Shown here one piece after another: positions 37,296 through 50,100 of a stretch of DNA of 64,000 nucleotides (positions are counted from its first letter, which is position 1; every line of letters begins with the position of its first letter). Both the position numbers and the translations under genes were made by a program. The stretch lies in contig QXEO01002091.1 of assembly GCA_007115705.1 (NCBI GenBank), positions 124,001-188,000 on the forward strand, given 5' to 3'. A model generated the notes under the pieces. The model searched no databases and was not told the DNA's origin. It saw only the letters and a list, made by a program, of their open reading frames with translations. The DNA is from Dactylis glomerata. Its lineage: Eukaryota; Streptophyta; Magnoliopsida; Poales; Poaceae.

Positions 37296-37826
37296 GCTTT
37301 CGCCCCGCTTTATGAATAAAATTACATGGCTGAACTGATACAACGTGATGAGGCAACCCTCTTAGAAAGCTAAGCAAAGATAAAAAGAAAAAAGCGACAC
37401 CCCATAGAAGCACCCGTGAAGACTGACTAGAGGTAATTCTACGCCTTCTTGTGAAACCACCGGACTTTGTCGCGCCGGACCCACCAAGCCGTTGCTACAA
37501 AACCACCCGTCCTCTCGCTCCGGTCCGTGGAGCGCCGATCCTGCAAGCAGACAGCAAGGACGGGAGCGGTGGTAACTCAATCACGTGTATAAGACTGAAG
37601 GTCGTCGAGACTCCCCACGCCAACACCGAAGGGCTTCGAGATAGGATCTAAACTTGCTTGTCGATGACAACGAGACATGACCGAAGGTAACCTTCGCTCC
37701 ATGATGATGCCCCCAAGGGGGTAACGACACTAGGCACCACCGTTGCCAAGACTAGGCACCACCGTTTTCACCCAGAGCCCTGGCATAGGAGAGGTGACCA
37801 CAACGCTGCCCTCAAGAGGGACACGC
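37296..37826 (-). repeat. Possible LINE 3' end fragment
   Basis: On the minus strand the block ends with TTTATTCATAAAGCGGGG followed by CGAAAGCC, resembling the 3' tails of grass non-LTR retroelements. It lacks any reverse transcriptase reading frame. The assignment rests on resemblance to common 3' tails only. Confidence 0.3.
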
Positions 37827-39137
37827 TGATACGTCTCAAACGTATCTATAATTTTTGATGCTCCATGCTTGTTTTTACACCATTTGCTTAGTGTTTTGTT
37901 ACACTTCGTGGTGTTTTTATGCATTTTCCGGAACTAACCTATTAACAAGATGCCACAGTGCCAGTTCCTTGTTTTCTGCTATTTTTGTGTTTCAGAAAAG
38001 TTACACAGGAAATATTCTCGGAATTGGACGAAACAAAAGCCGAATGTCCAGATATTAAACGAAGCTTCCAGAACACCGAAGAGGAGACGGAGCCGAGATA
38101 GGGGCCAGCCTCACCATGAGGGGGCGCGGCCCAGCCCCTGGCCGCGCCCCCTATGGGTGAGACCCCCCTGGTCTACCTCTGACGCTGCCCCTTCGCCTAT
38201 AAAGACCCCCTGACAGGAAAAACCTAAGAACCCGATCAATTTTCCAGAAACACATCGCGATCCGCCGCCATCATTGACCCGAGATCGGGAGGGTCTAGAA
38301 GCTCTTCCCGGCACCCTGCCGGAGAGGGGAATCGCCACCAGAGGTCTTCTTCATCGCCATGCTTGCCTCCAGCGCGATGAGTGAGTAGTCTACCTTGGAC
38401 TATGGGTCCATAGCAGTAGCTAGATGGTTGTCTTCTCCACCATGTGCTTCATGTTTAGATCTCGTGCGCTGCCTTACATGATCGAGATCACCGTTATGTA
38501 ATTCTACATGTTGTGTTTGTTGGGATCCGATGAATATTGGTGTTATGTTGAGTTGATGTGCTGAATCATATATCTTATGTTATCTCTATGTTGTTTATGA
38601 TCTTGCATGCTCTCCGTTGTTAGTAGCTATCTTGGCCAAGTAGATACTAGTGACTCCAAGAGGGGGTATTTATGCTCGATAGTTGGGTTCATGCCTCTAT
38701 TTAATCTGGGGGAGTGACAGAAACCTCTAAGATTGTAGATGTGTTGTTGCCACTAGGGAGAAAACAACATTCTTATATCCAAGGGCATATGCTTTATTTA
38801 CATTACACAATTTGCTTAATGCAGTTATTTGTTGTTCCCAACTTAATACTCATGGGGTGTTCGGACGATATCCCCGTGAGTGGATTATTAGTCATAGATG
38901 CAGTTGGATGGCGGTCTATGTATTTTGTTGTAATGCCCAGAGTAAATCTCATAGTGATCCTCGCGACATATGCACGTTATCTTTATTCTATCAATTGCCC
39001 AACTGTAATTTGTTTACCCAGCATATGCTATTTATCTTATGGAAAGACACCACTAGTGAACTGTGGACCCCGGTCCAATTTCCTTTATATTGCTATCACC
39101 TGTTTACTTTACTCGCATTGTTTACTTTCTCGCATAC
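37827..39137 (+). mobile_element. Element B: LTR of the element A family, broken by Copia F
   Basis: Begins TGATACGTCTCAAACGTATC and follows the element A LTR for about 1.3 kb, including TATA-like CGCCTATAAAGACCCC at about 38194 and the leader CCGGAGAGGGG. It stops at CTCGCATAC, where F begins. In element A a further 370 bp of LTR follows this point, so the rest of B should lie past the right side of F, outside the window. Whether B is a solo LTR or part of a full element is unknown. Confidence 0.85.
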
Positions 39138-39407
39138 TGAAGGGAATATGCCCGAGAGGCAATAATAAAGTGGTTATTATCATATTCCATGTTTATGATA
39201 AATGTTTATTTCTCATGCTAGAATTGTATTAATCGGAAACATTAATACTTGTGTCATCAATAAACTAAAAGGTTCCTAGTAAAGCCTCTCTTTTATACTA
39301 GCTCATTGATTAACTAATGATCAAGGTTTCCTGATCATGAACATTGGATGTTGTTAATAATGGGGTCATATCATTAGAAGAATGATGTGATGAACACTCA
39401 CACCCAT

Positions 39408-39742
39408 TGACGAGGGTTAACTCGACAAATGTCCTAGATGAAGGACTTAGGATCGGGGAGATAGGGCGTCGAATGAACTCGAAGGTAAAGTTAGTCGAAA
39501 TAGGTGTGTGTCGAAAGTAAACTTGGGTGTTCAACCTGGCTTGCTTTCAATCTGCCCTACACCGTCCCCTCCTGGCCCCTATATATAGGTGGCCAGGTCT
39601 CGAGGATCGGGTAGGGTCCGATACAAATTACAAATATCGACATACGATAATAACTCGTATTCGACTATCATTACAATTGGGCCTAGCTTATCGGGCCTCA
39701 GGGGTACTCAACTAACGGGCTCTATTAACTATACCCTTGTCA
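39408..39742 (+). mobile_element. Element G: 335-bp solo LTR in the F 5' LTR
   Basis: Starts TGACGAGGG and ends CCCTTGTCA, with inverted TG...CA termini and a perfect 5-bp target duplication CCCAT (39403-39407 and 39743-39747). A TATA motif CTATATATAGG (39580-39590) sits mid-element. The F 3' LTR has the uninterrupted site ACACCCATAGTACG near 63226. Short LTRs like this occur in small Copia and TRIM elements; family unknown. Confidence 0.85.
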
Positions 39743-40115
39743 CCCATAGTACGAATAGCAATACGATCAAGTCATCAAGTTCCATTGCTATATCAAAGTC
39801 ATACGAAGTAGTTCTAACCCTTGGACCATGAGATCATGTTAATCACTGATACCAGAAGGGTACTTTGATGATATCAAACGTCACACCGTAACAGGGTGAT
39901 TATAAAGGTTGATTTGGGTACTCTGAAAGTATTAGTTGAGGCTCATGGATCAAGAGTGGGATTTGTCCATCCGGATGACGGAAAGATATTCTCTGGGCCC
40001 TCTCGGTGATATTGCATTGACACTGCTTGCAAGCATGTGACTAGGTCACGGGAATGCATTATCACGGAATAAAGAGACTTGTTGGGAACGAGATCAAACT
40101 AGGTATGGTTGATAC

Positions 40116-41657
40116 TGATGTCTACACACGCTTCTGTTCTTGTAGACAGTGTTGGGCCTCCAAGTGCAGAGGTTTGTAGAGCAGTAGCAAGTTTCCCTTA
40201 AGTGGATCACCCAAGGTTTATCGAACTCAGGGAGGAAGAGGTCAAAGCTACCCCTCTCAAGTAACCCTGCAATTACGATACAGCAAGTCTCTTGTGTCCC
40301 CAACACACCCAATACACTTGTCAGATGTATAGGTGCACTAGTTCGGCGAAGAGATAGTGAAATACAAGCGGTAGTGATGATTATAAGTAGTAACTGTGGT
40401 ATGAAATAAGTATCGCTGCGAGCAAACATGTAACAAAACAACAAGTAAACGGTGTGCAAAGCTTGGAAACAAGGCCTAGGGATCATACTTTCACTAGTGG
40501 ACACACTCCCAACAATATAACATGATTGAACAAATAAACAACTTCTCTCCACTATGGTACTCTGAATTACTCTCCTATTGAATAACACTAATCATTGTGT
40601 AGTGGCTACAGAAGCACCCCTTAAAGTTCATCAAGTACTTGACAAACACCACTCATAGAGATATCCAAATCAAAGCATAACTCAAGATAGATATCATTGC
40701 AACTTAGACCAAGTACTAACACGGTGCACACACTGTCAACATTACACCATGAAAGGAGGAATAGATCACTCAATACTATCATAGCAATAATTATTCTCAT
40801 AATCCACAAGAGATCACAATCATAGCCTAAACCAAGTACCACCATGATGCACGCACTGTCACCGTTACACCATGGCAGGAGGAATAGATTACTTTAATAA
40901 CACACTAGAGTACACATAATATCTGAATAATAACATCTACTTGTTCAATATGATACAAAGCTCACGATCACATAAAGATCACATCATGGGAGAGAGAGGT
41001 GAACCACATAGCTACCGGTAGAGCCCTCAGCCCCGGGGATGAACTACTCCCTCCTCATCATAGGAGACAGCAAGGTTGATGGAGATGGCGGTGAGGTCGA
41101 TGGAGACGGCGGAGACGGCGATGGAGACTGATGGAGATGGCTCCGGGGGCACTTCCCCGTCCCGGCAGGGTGCCGGAACAGAGACTTCTGTCCCCCGAAA
41201 TTTGTCGGCGACGGCGGCGGAGCTGCGGAACTGTTCTGGAAAAAACGTCGACTCCCTTAGGGTTTTCCGTCCCGAAGCTTCTTATAGGCGAAGGGGCGAT
41301 GTCAAAAGTGGGGCCAGGGATCCTCACCCTATGGCGGCGCGGCCAGGCCCCTGGCCGCGCGAGCCACGTGTGAGGGGGCCTGGTGGCCCCTCTCCTACTC
41401 TCCTTCGGATCTCTGGAAGCTTCCGGGTAAAATAGGACTTCAGGAACTTGTTTCGTCCAATTCCGAGAATATTTCCTGTGTATCACTTCTGAAACACAAA
41501 AACAGCAGAAAACAGGGAACTGGCACTGTGGCATCTTGCCAATAGGTTAGTTCCGGAAATCGCATAAAAACGCCACGAAGTGTAACGAAACACAAGGCAA
41601 ATGGTGTAAAAACAAGCATGGAGCATCAAAAATTATAGATACGTTTGAGATGTATCA
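40116..41657 (-). repeat. Element C 3' LTR
   Basis: Nearly identical to 45228-46770. The open frames in both copies are the same and lack domains, so they are not called as genes. Confidence 0.92.
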
Positions 41658-44238
41658 GCATCCCCAAGCTTAACTCCTGCTCGTCCTCGAGTAGGTAAGT
41701 GATAACAAAAGAAATAATTTTTGAGGTGACATGCACCTACACAAACTTGATCATATATGTAAGCATTTGTGAGCTGGGATCATAAGAACTTAAAACATGG
41801 GCATGAAGATATAACCTTGACAATAGGAACTTAGCAACCATGTTATAAACATGAAAATGAACACAAACAAAAGATCATGAATAATGAAACAATGAAAGTC
41901 AAACGTGTGTTCAAATCATATGGAAAAACATAGTAAATGGTTTTCAGCTTGTCCTTCAAAGAGAGCAAAACATAAATGCATAGGACACCTTCAAGTTTAA
42001 GAGGGCGACTAGATACAAATAATTTAAGAACAAGTGAAACCATGATCATGAATCAATCAATGAAAACTTTGGGACAATGCACATTATACTCAGAATGACA
42101 ACTATGCTCTCTTAATGGTGCATAAAGGTAGAAGGTGGTGACTCAACATAAAAGTAAAAGAAAGGCCCTTCGCAGAGGGAAGCAGTGATTAAACATGTGC
42201 TAGAGCTTTTCATTTGTAAAACAGAGAGATAAAACTTGAGTTTTGAGAGGTGGTTGTCTTTGTCAACAACTGGTAATGGGGTTCTTACTATCTTCCATAC
42301 AAAAATGAAGCAAGTTTTTGTGAGAGATTGGCACTTTTGTGCTCTTTTTATAAACTTGGCACTCCCCACATTTTTTCCTTTCTCAAACCATGGCTAACCG
42401 ATTCCATCGGGTGCCCACCAACATTCACATACCATGGAGGAGTGCCTTTTTTTTTCCTTTTTCTCTTTTTTTTTTCTTTTTGGAATAAGACAATATGGAA
42501 GATAGCAAATCCGACCACTACGTCCCCATGAGCTGAAAACAGTGTCACAAAATGAGAAGTATTTTGAAGGTTTTTGAAAGGTAGCACATGAAAATTTACT
42601 TTGGAATGGCTTACAAATACCATGCATAGGAGTTTATAGTGGACACAATGGCAAACTTGGTTTTTAGGAGTTGGATGCATGAGTAGAGCTCATACTCAGT
42701 ACAAGGCGAGGGCTAGCAAAAGACTGGGAGCGACCAACTAAGAGAGCAATAATGGCCATAATCATGCAAAGCGACAAAGCGACATTAAAAGAAGCATAAG
42801 ATGGCATCAAAAGTCAAAAACTAAATGATCATAGAAGCTATTGGCGACTTTGTAAGAGTCTAACATGTGTGAGCATGCGCCAAGTCAACCCAAATAAAGC
42901 ATCAAGGAGAAAACCAAAATAATGCTTCCAAATGATAAAAACAACGCATGATTTTTTCAAAGGCTCATTAAGCAATCTCAGTTATTTGAGACAAGTCATG
43001 ATACAGCAAAACCACTAAGCATACTATCAAAAAGACATCAAGCATAACATGCAAAAGCCTAGGCCGCAGTCTACACAAGCTCCTTTTTGTATTACTTTTT
43101 TGCATAAAGCTTGTTCTCTTTTCCAACACCATTTGAAATTTTTTGAGACAACTCTTTTGAGGAAAACCAACATATACCAGAGGTCCAAATACACCTTGAT
43201 GCAAAGATATAAGAAGATCTAAACAAAAATCAAGGCGAAAAATGCAAGCTAAACGCAGTAGCAGAAAAAGAGAACACTCGTTGAACGATAAGAGTGAAAA
43301 CTAGAGTGTTCTTGGCAATGAAAAATGAGTTCATCTCCTCCAAAAGAAACATGATGTGATCTAACCATTTATTGCAGCAAACAAAACTAAACTAACTAAT
43401 AAAACTAAAACAACTGACACTCCAAGAAAAACACATAGTGCATGAAGCAATAAAAATATAGTGTTTTGAAAGGTGACCTGATTTTTGCCGATGAAGAAGG
43501 GGTGCCTCGGGGGCATCCCCAAGCTTTGACGCTTGTACTTCTTGGATATTTCTTGGGGTGATGCATGGGCATCCCCAAGCTTTAGCTTTTGTCCATTCTT
43601 CAACTCATCTCATCATTCTCCAATCCCTACACTTGAAAACTTCCTTCATACAAAACTAAACACAATTCTATTAGCAACATTAGTGTAAGCATAACATATA
43701 ATCAACCTCTTTTTGCTTCAGGTTTCAACTCAAAACCACCACATATATAGCAAATACTACTGTAGCAACCTCCCCAAAAGTTCCGTGATCAAAAGAACTC
43801 AAAAGAAAGCGATAAAGTGGCAAACACAAATATTGACAGAAATCTGTCAAAACTGAACAGCTGACAAAGGTCGAATTTTTGAGGGATTTTATGTTGCTCA
43901 AATCAAAAAGTGTTCAACTAACAAAAGTTAGGATATAACCTGGGGCATATGCACAAGAAATCGCAGGTCCAAAAGATATACAGAGAATTTATACGAATTT
44001 TTATGGTGTAGCACCGAAAACTGTTTCAGGACAGCAACATCCCCAAATCTTATCTCACTCAAATTAGAGGCTTCTCTTGGCACAAAAACGAAATAAAAAG
44101 GATAAGGAGCGGTCATTACAGTAGTAATGACTTCCAAGACTCAAATAAAAGAAAAAGTACTGAAAAAACATTGGGTTATCTCCCAAGAGTGCTTTTCTTT
44201 AACGCCTTTGAGCTAGGCGCAGTAATTTGCAAAGATGC

Positions 44239-45087
44239 TCATGTGGGCGCCATATAAGAGCTTGAGGCAAAGGCGCCATATAGGAACTTAAAGCAATAGA
44301 GAGCATCAAAAAGCAAGTATGGAAGACATTTATATCTAAACCACTTCCTATGCATAGGAATCTTGTAAGAAAATAAATCAACGAGGCACATAGTAGCAAG
44401 CATGGATAGATAAAACAAGTGCCACTTCAAGATTTGCAACATAAAGAGGGGAAACTTAATATTGTTGAGATCTATCAAACCATGTTTCCCTCTCTCATAA
44501 TAACTTTCAGTAGCATCATGAATAGAACTAACAATATAACTATCACATAAAACATCCCTATCATGAGCCACATGCATAAAAGAATTAATACTCACCACAG
44601 GAACAATAGTAGTAGGAGCAAATTCAATAGAATAATTATTCTCATCACCATAATCATCATAAATAGGAGGCATATTGTAATCATAACTAATTTTATCCTC
44701 AATAGTAGGTGAACTGAAAATATTATACCCATCATCATAACCATCATAGATTAGAGGTTCAGTATCATCACAAGCTAGAGAACTACTATATCGCAAAGCA
44801 TAATCATCAAACATATCATCATAAGAAGGAACATCACATATGGGAGATAAAATATCATCAGAACAAACTTTCTCCACTAAAGCTGGGGAGCTAAAAATAT
44901 CATGCTTAACAAAACCAGCTTCCCCAAGCTTAGACTTTTCTATAGCATTAGTAATAACAGTGTTCGAAACATTCATACTAACAACACTATTAGCATGCAA
45001 ATTAAGCTCCAAAGGTTTTTCAATTTTCTCTTCAAACACTTCATATCTAAACTCAGGAAAAAGACTACAGAACTCTTTGTTTTCCAT
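44239..45087 (-). CDS. Element C internal ORF, unknown 282-aa acidic protein
   Basis: Starts at ATG 45087, about 110 bases after the primer-binding site on the minus strand. The product (MENKEFCSLFPEFRYEVFEE...) has an acidic, Asp/Tyr-rich centre containing two related blocks: DIFSSPALVEK with VPSYDDMFDD, and NIFSSPTIEDK with PPIYDDYGDE. The last 80 residues are hydrophobic and aromatic, possibly membrane-associated. No gag or enzyme motif. It occupies the same place as the unrelated 194-aa ORF of element A. Function unknown. Confidence 0.5.
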   Translation of the reverse strand: MENKEFCSLFPEFRYEVFEEKIEKPLELNLHANSVVSMNVSNTVITNAIEKSKLGEAGFVKHDIFSSPALVEKVCSDDILSPICDVPSYDDMFDDYALRYSSSLACDDTEPLIYDGYDDGYNIFSSPTIEDKISYDYNMPPIYDDYGDENNYSIEFAPTTIVPVVSINSFMHVAHDRDVLCDSYIVSSIHDATESYYERGKHGLIDLNNIKFPLFMLQILKWHLFYLSMLATMCLVDLFSYKIPMHRKWFRYKCLPYLLFDALYCFKFLYGAFASSSYMAPT

Positions 45088-45199
45088 TAAGCCTAACTAG
45101 TGAAAATAAAAACAAGAAACAAAAAGATATAATTGCAGAATCTAAAGGAAATAACTCCGAGCACTCACACAGGAGGATGCGAGTACCTTTTACCTTACC

Positions 45200-45217
45200 T
45201 CCCCGGCAACGGCGCCA
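45200..45217 (-). other. Primer-binding site of element C
   Basis: On the minus strand it reads TGGCGCCGTTGCCGGGGA, 10 bases from the LTR, the same tRNA-Asp complement and spacing as in element A. Confidence 0.85.
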
Positions 45218-45227
45218 GAAAAGAGCT

Positions 45228-46770
45228 TGATGTCTACACATGCTTCTATTCTTGTAGACAGTGTTGGGCCTCCAAGTGCAGAGGTTTGTAGAGCAGCAGC
45301 AAGTTTCCCTTAAATGGATCACCCAAGGTTTATCGAACTCAGGGAGGAAGAGGTCAAAGCTACCCCTCTCAAGCAACCCTGCAATTACGATACAGCAAGT
45401 CTCTTGTGTCCCCAACACACCCAATACACTTGTCAGATGTATAGGTGCACTAGTTCGGCGAAGAGATAGTGAAATACAAGCGGTAGTGATGATTATAAGT
45501 AGTAACTGTGGTATGAAATAAGTATCGCTGCGAGCAAACATGTAACAAAACAGCAAGTAAACGGTGTGCAAAGCTTGGAAACAAGGCCTAGGGATCATAC
45601 TTTCACTAGTGGACACACTCCCAACAATATAACATGATTGAACAAATAAACAACTTCTCTCCACTATGGTACTCTGAATTACTCTCCTATTGAATAACAC
45701 TAATCATTGTGTAGTGGCTACAGAAGCACCCCTTAAAGTTCATCAAGTACTTGACAAACACCACTCATAGAGATATCCAAATCAAAGCATAACTCAAGAT
45801 AGATATCATTGCAACTTAGACCAAGTACTAACACGGTGCACACACTGTCAACATTACACCATGAAAGGAGGAATAGATCACTCAATACTATCATAGCAAT
45901 AATTATTCTCATAATCCACAAGAGATCACAATCATAGCCTAAACCAAGTACCACCATGATGCACGCACTGTCACCGTTACACCATGGCAGGAGGAATAGA
46001 TTACTTTAATAACACACTAGAGTACACATAATATCTGAATAATAACATCTACTTGTTCAATATGATACAAAGCTCACGATCACATAAAGATCACATCATG
46101 GGAGAGAGAGGTGAACCACATAGCTACCGGTAGAGCCCTCAGCCCCGGGGATGAACTACTCCCTCCTCATCATAGGAGACAGCAAGGTTGATGGAGATGG
46201 CGGTGAGGTCGATGGAGACGGCGGAGACGGCGATGGAGACTGATGGAGATGGCTCCGGGGGCACTTCCCCGTCCCGGCAGGGTGCCGGAACAGAGACTTC
46301 TGTCCCCCGAAATTTGTCGGCGACGGCGGCGGAGCTGCGGAACTGTTCTGGAAAAAACGTCGACTCCCTTAGGGTTTTCCGTCCCGAAGCTTCTTATAGG
46401 CGAAGGGGCGATGTCAAAAGTGGGGCCAGGGATCCTCACCCTATGGCGGCGCGGCCAGGCCCCTGGCCGCGCGAGCCACATGTGAGGGGGCCTGGTGGCC
46501 CCTCTCCTACTCTCCTTCGGATCTCTGGAAGCTTCCGGGTAAAATAGGACTTCAGGAACTTGTTTCGTCCAATTCCGAGAATATTTCCTGTGTATCACTT
46601 CTGAAACACAAAAATAGCAGAAAACAGGGAACTGGCACTGTGGCATCTTGTCAATAGGTTAGTTCCGGAAATCGCATAAAAATGCCACGAAGTGTAACGA
46701 AACACAAGGCAAATGGTGTAAAAACAAGCATGGAGCATCAAAAATTATAGATACGTTTGAGACGTATCAG
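45228..46770 (-). repeat. Element C 5' LTR
   Basis: 1543 bp. Ends at the GATAC target duplication on its right. The U3-like first part (right end) matches element A, B, D and E LTRs; the remainder does not. Confidence 0.92.
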
Positions 46771-47199
46771 ATACCGAATGATCGGATCTCGGACAAGTAA
46801 TAATATTGCGAGACAAAAGGAATTGACTATGTTCGTTAATGGTTCACACGATCACTAGATCATCGTCGAGTAAGTGGGAGTCATCATGGATTTCCAGATC
46901 CCGCTGATGATTATTGATCGGAGAGGAGTATCGATCATGTCCACGTTATTCATGAACCGTAGGGTGACACACTTAAGGTTCGTCATTGTTTTTGAGTGGA
47001 TACGATACTCCGATCGAATTACAGGACAGCATGAGGGTTGTTTCAGAAAAGTGTCGAAACTGTTTTGGCATATCGAAATAACTCAAGGGGGTTTTTATTA
47101 ATGTTTGTTAATTGATTGAATTAACAAATATTAAAGAAATAAAAATGTTTTATTAATTTAATTAGTGTGAGTTTTAATTAGCATGAATGTCATGCAAAA

Positions 47200-50100
47200 T
47201 TAAATGGGGGGTTACCTCATGTTGATGAGGGGGTTACCACCATGAAGAGGGGGTTACCACTGATGCGTGGTAAATAACCAGCCCGTTGAGAACCCCAAGA
47301 GGAAGGTGTGATGAATATAGCAGCAGATTTTCCCTCAGTTAAGAAACCAAGGTTTGTCGATCAGGAGAGGAGAGACAAACGACTGAAGGTGATGCTTGCA
47401 AGCTTCACGACAACTTCGGACAATTTATATATGGCGCCTCGTCCAAGCTTTGCTTTGCGAGCAGCAACGTGGAACCTGCACACAACACAACCAAATACTT
47501 TGTTCCCAACTTGCGATGAGGTTGTCAATCTCACCGGTTTGCTTGAAACAAAGGGTATGAGCGTATCGAGTGGAAAACAGTGAAAGTATGCGAGTAAAGT
47601 AAACAGGTGATAGCAATATGATGCAAATAGGACCGAGATCCACAGTTCACTAGTGGTGTCTCTCCATAAGATAAATAACACATGCTGGGTAAACAAATTA
47701 CAGTTGGGCAATTGATAGAATAAAGATAAACGTGATATGTCAAGAAGATCACTATGCAATTTACTCTGGGCATTACAACAAAATACATAGACCGCCATCC
47801 AACTGCATCTATGACTAAAAATCCACTCACGGGGATATCATCCAAACACCCCATGAGTAATAAGTTGCGAACAACAGATAATTGCATTAAGCAAAGTGTG
47901 TAATGTAAACAAAGCATATGCCCTCGAGCATATGAATGTTGTTTTCTCCCTAGTAGCAACAGCACATCTACAACCTTAGACGTTTCTGTCACTCCCCCAG
48001 GTTAAATAGAGGCATGAACCCACTATCGAGCATAAATACCCCCTCTTGGAGTCACTAGCAACTACTCGGCCAAGATAGCTACTAACAACGGAGAGCATGC
48101 AAGATCATAAACAACATAGAGATAACATAAGATATATTTCAGTATAGCAACTCAATCATAACACCAATATTCATCGGATCCCAACAAACCAAACGTGTAG
48201 AATTACATAACGGTGATCTCAATCATGTAGGGCAGCTCATGAGATCTAAACATGAAGCACATGGTGGAGGAGACAACCATCTAGCTATTGCTATGGACCC
48301 ATAGTCCAAGGTACACTACTCACTCATCGCTCTGGAGCCAATCATGGCGATGAAGAAGACCTCCGGTGGCGATTCCCCTCTCTGGCAGGGTGCCAGGAAG
48401 AGCTTCTGGACCCTCCCGATCTCGGGTCGACGACGGCGGCGGATCGCGATGTGTTTATGGAAAATTGATCGGGTCCTTAGGTTTTTCCCGTCGGGGGGTC
48501 TTTATAGGCGAAGGGGCATCGTCAGAGGTGGACCGACGAGCTCTCACACATAGGGGGCGCGGCCAGGGGCCAGGCCGCACTACCCTGGTGTGTGGGGCCC
48601 TCGTGGCCCCCCTCCTACTCTTCGGATCTCTGGAAGCTTCCGGGAAAATAAGACTTTAGGAACTTGTTTCGTCCAATTCCGAGAATATTTCCTGTGTAGC
48701 ACTTCTGAAACACAAAAACAGCAGAAAACAGGGAACTGGCACTGTGGCGACTTGTTAATAGGTTAGTTCCAGAAAATGCATAAAAGTGCCACGAAGTGTA
48801 ACGAAACAGTAGGCAAATGGTGTAAAAACAAACATGGAGCATCAAAAATTATAGATACGTTGGACACGTATCAAGCATCCCCAAGCTTAACTCCTGCTCG
48901 TCCTCGAGTAGGTAAGTGATAACAAAAGAATAATTTTTGAGGTAACATGCACCTACACAATCTTGATCATATATGTAAGCATTTGTGAGCTGGGATCAAA
49001 GAACTTAAAACATGGGCATGAAAGATATAATCTTGACAATAAGAACTTAGCAAGCATGTTGTAAACATGCAAATGAACACAAACAAAAGATCATGAAAAT
49101 GAAACAATGAAAGTCAAACGTGTGTTCAAATCATAAGGAAAAACATACAAATGGTTTTCAGCTTGTCCTTCATGGAGAGCAAAACATAAATGTATAGGAC
49201 ACCTTCAAGTTTAAGAGGGCGACTAGATACAAATAATTTGAGAACAAGTGAAACCAACAATATGAATCAATCAATGAAAACTTTGGGACAATGTGCATTA
49301 TACTAAGAATGACAACTATGCTCTGTTAATGGTGCATAAAGATAGAAGGTGGTGACTCAACATAAAAGTAAAAGAAAGGCCCTTCGCTGAGGGAAGCAGT
49401 GATTGCAAGTTTTATAACCTTCAAAAATTATGGTACTTACCGGCTTTGAGCTCTCATTGCCCCCATCATAAGCATCTTGAATGGTTAGAGTTAATGCGAG
49501 AACAATTATGATGCATATGCTTGACAAATCATAAGTTGAAAACCTCGTGTCCCATGAATACGAGTACCCAAACCTCATGCTACTCAACTTAGAGTCCCAA
49601 GCAAGGCTCTTGTCATTGTAGGTATATATGTATCATCGAGAACCGCCAACGGGGTACCTCCATGCCCGATGACATGGAACAAGACAACATCAAAATGACA
49701 GGACAAGCAGACAATGAACACCTCGACATCTCTTTTATTTACCATTTGTATAGCTTTTTATTTTGAGATGCGTCGTCGAATGTCCACTATGGGCATGCTG
49801 CAAATTTCCACCATGAATTATGCATGGCTTAGATTGGCGGCCCAGGCATTTCCCTAACACATATACAAACTCCATGATCCCCACAAGATTCCCAATTCAT
49901 TTCACACCGTGGGCATCCATAAACAAAAGATCACGATATCAACTCAAATAAGAAGTGCAATGTTGAAAGCTTGCCCCATGACAGCATGGTTGGGCTAGTA
50001 TCCAACTTACAACTTGCAAGCATAACAACTCAACATAAGAGACCAGAATGTCAAATTTTTAAGAACAGGGAAAAAGCAAAGTGTGCCTTCCGGTTCGTGA

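Larger units (their letters stand above)
40116..46770 (-). mobile_element. Element C: non-autonomous LTR retrotransposon in the F 5' LTR
   Basis: Runs leftward. LTRs are 40116-41657 (1542 bp) and 45228-46770 (1543 bp), reading TGATACGTCTC...GTAGACATCA on the minus strand. Target duplication GATAC is perfect (40111-40115 and 46771-46775), and the F 3' LTR shows the empty site at about 63600. A tRNA-Asp PBS is at 45200-45217; the polypurine tract lies next to 41658. No gag-pol enzymes are present, only a 282-aa ORF. About 11 substitutions separate the LTRs (0.7%). The beginning of the LTR and the 3' interior match element A; the rest does not. Confidence 0.93.

Noticed and set aside
40094..40588. 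164-aa and 211-aa minus-strand frames in the element C LTRs (also 45065-45700)
   Set aside because: They are LTR sequence present in both copies, differ only at their ends and show no protein family.
47200..47260. Short direct repeats as a CRISPR-like array
   Set aside because: The units are contiguous with no spacers and lie in a plant retrotransposon LTR.
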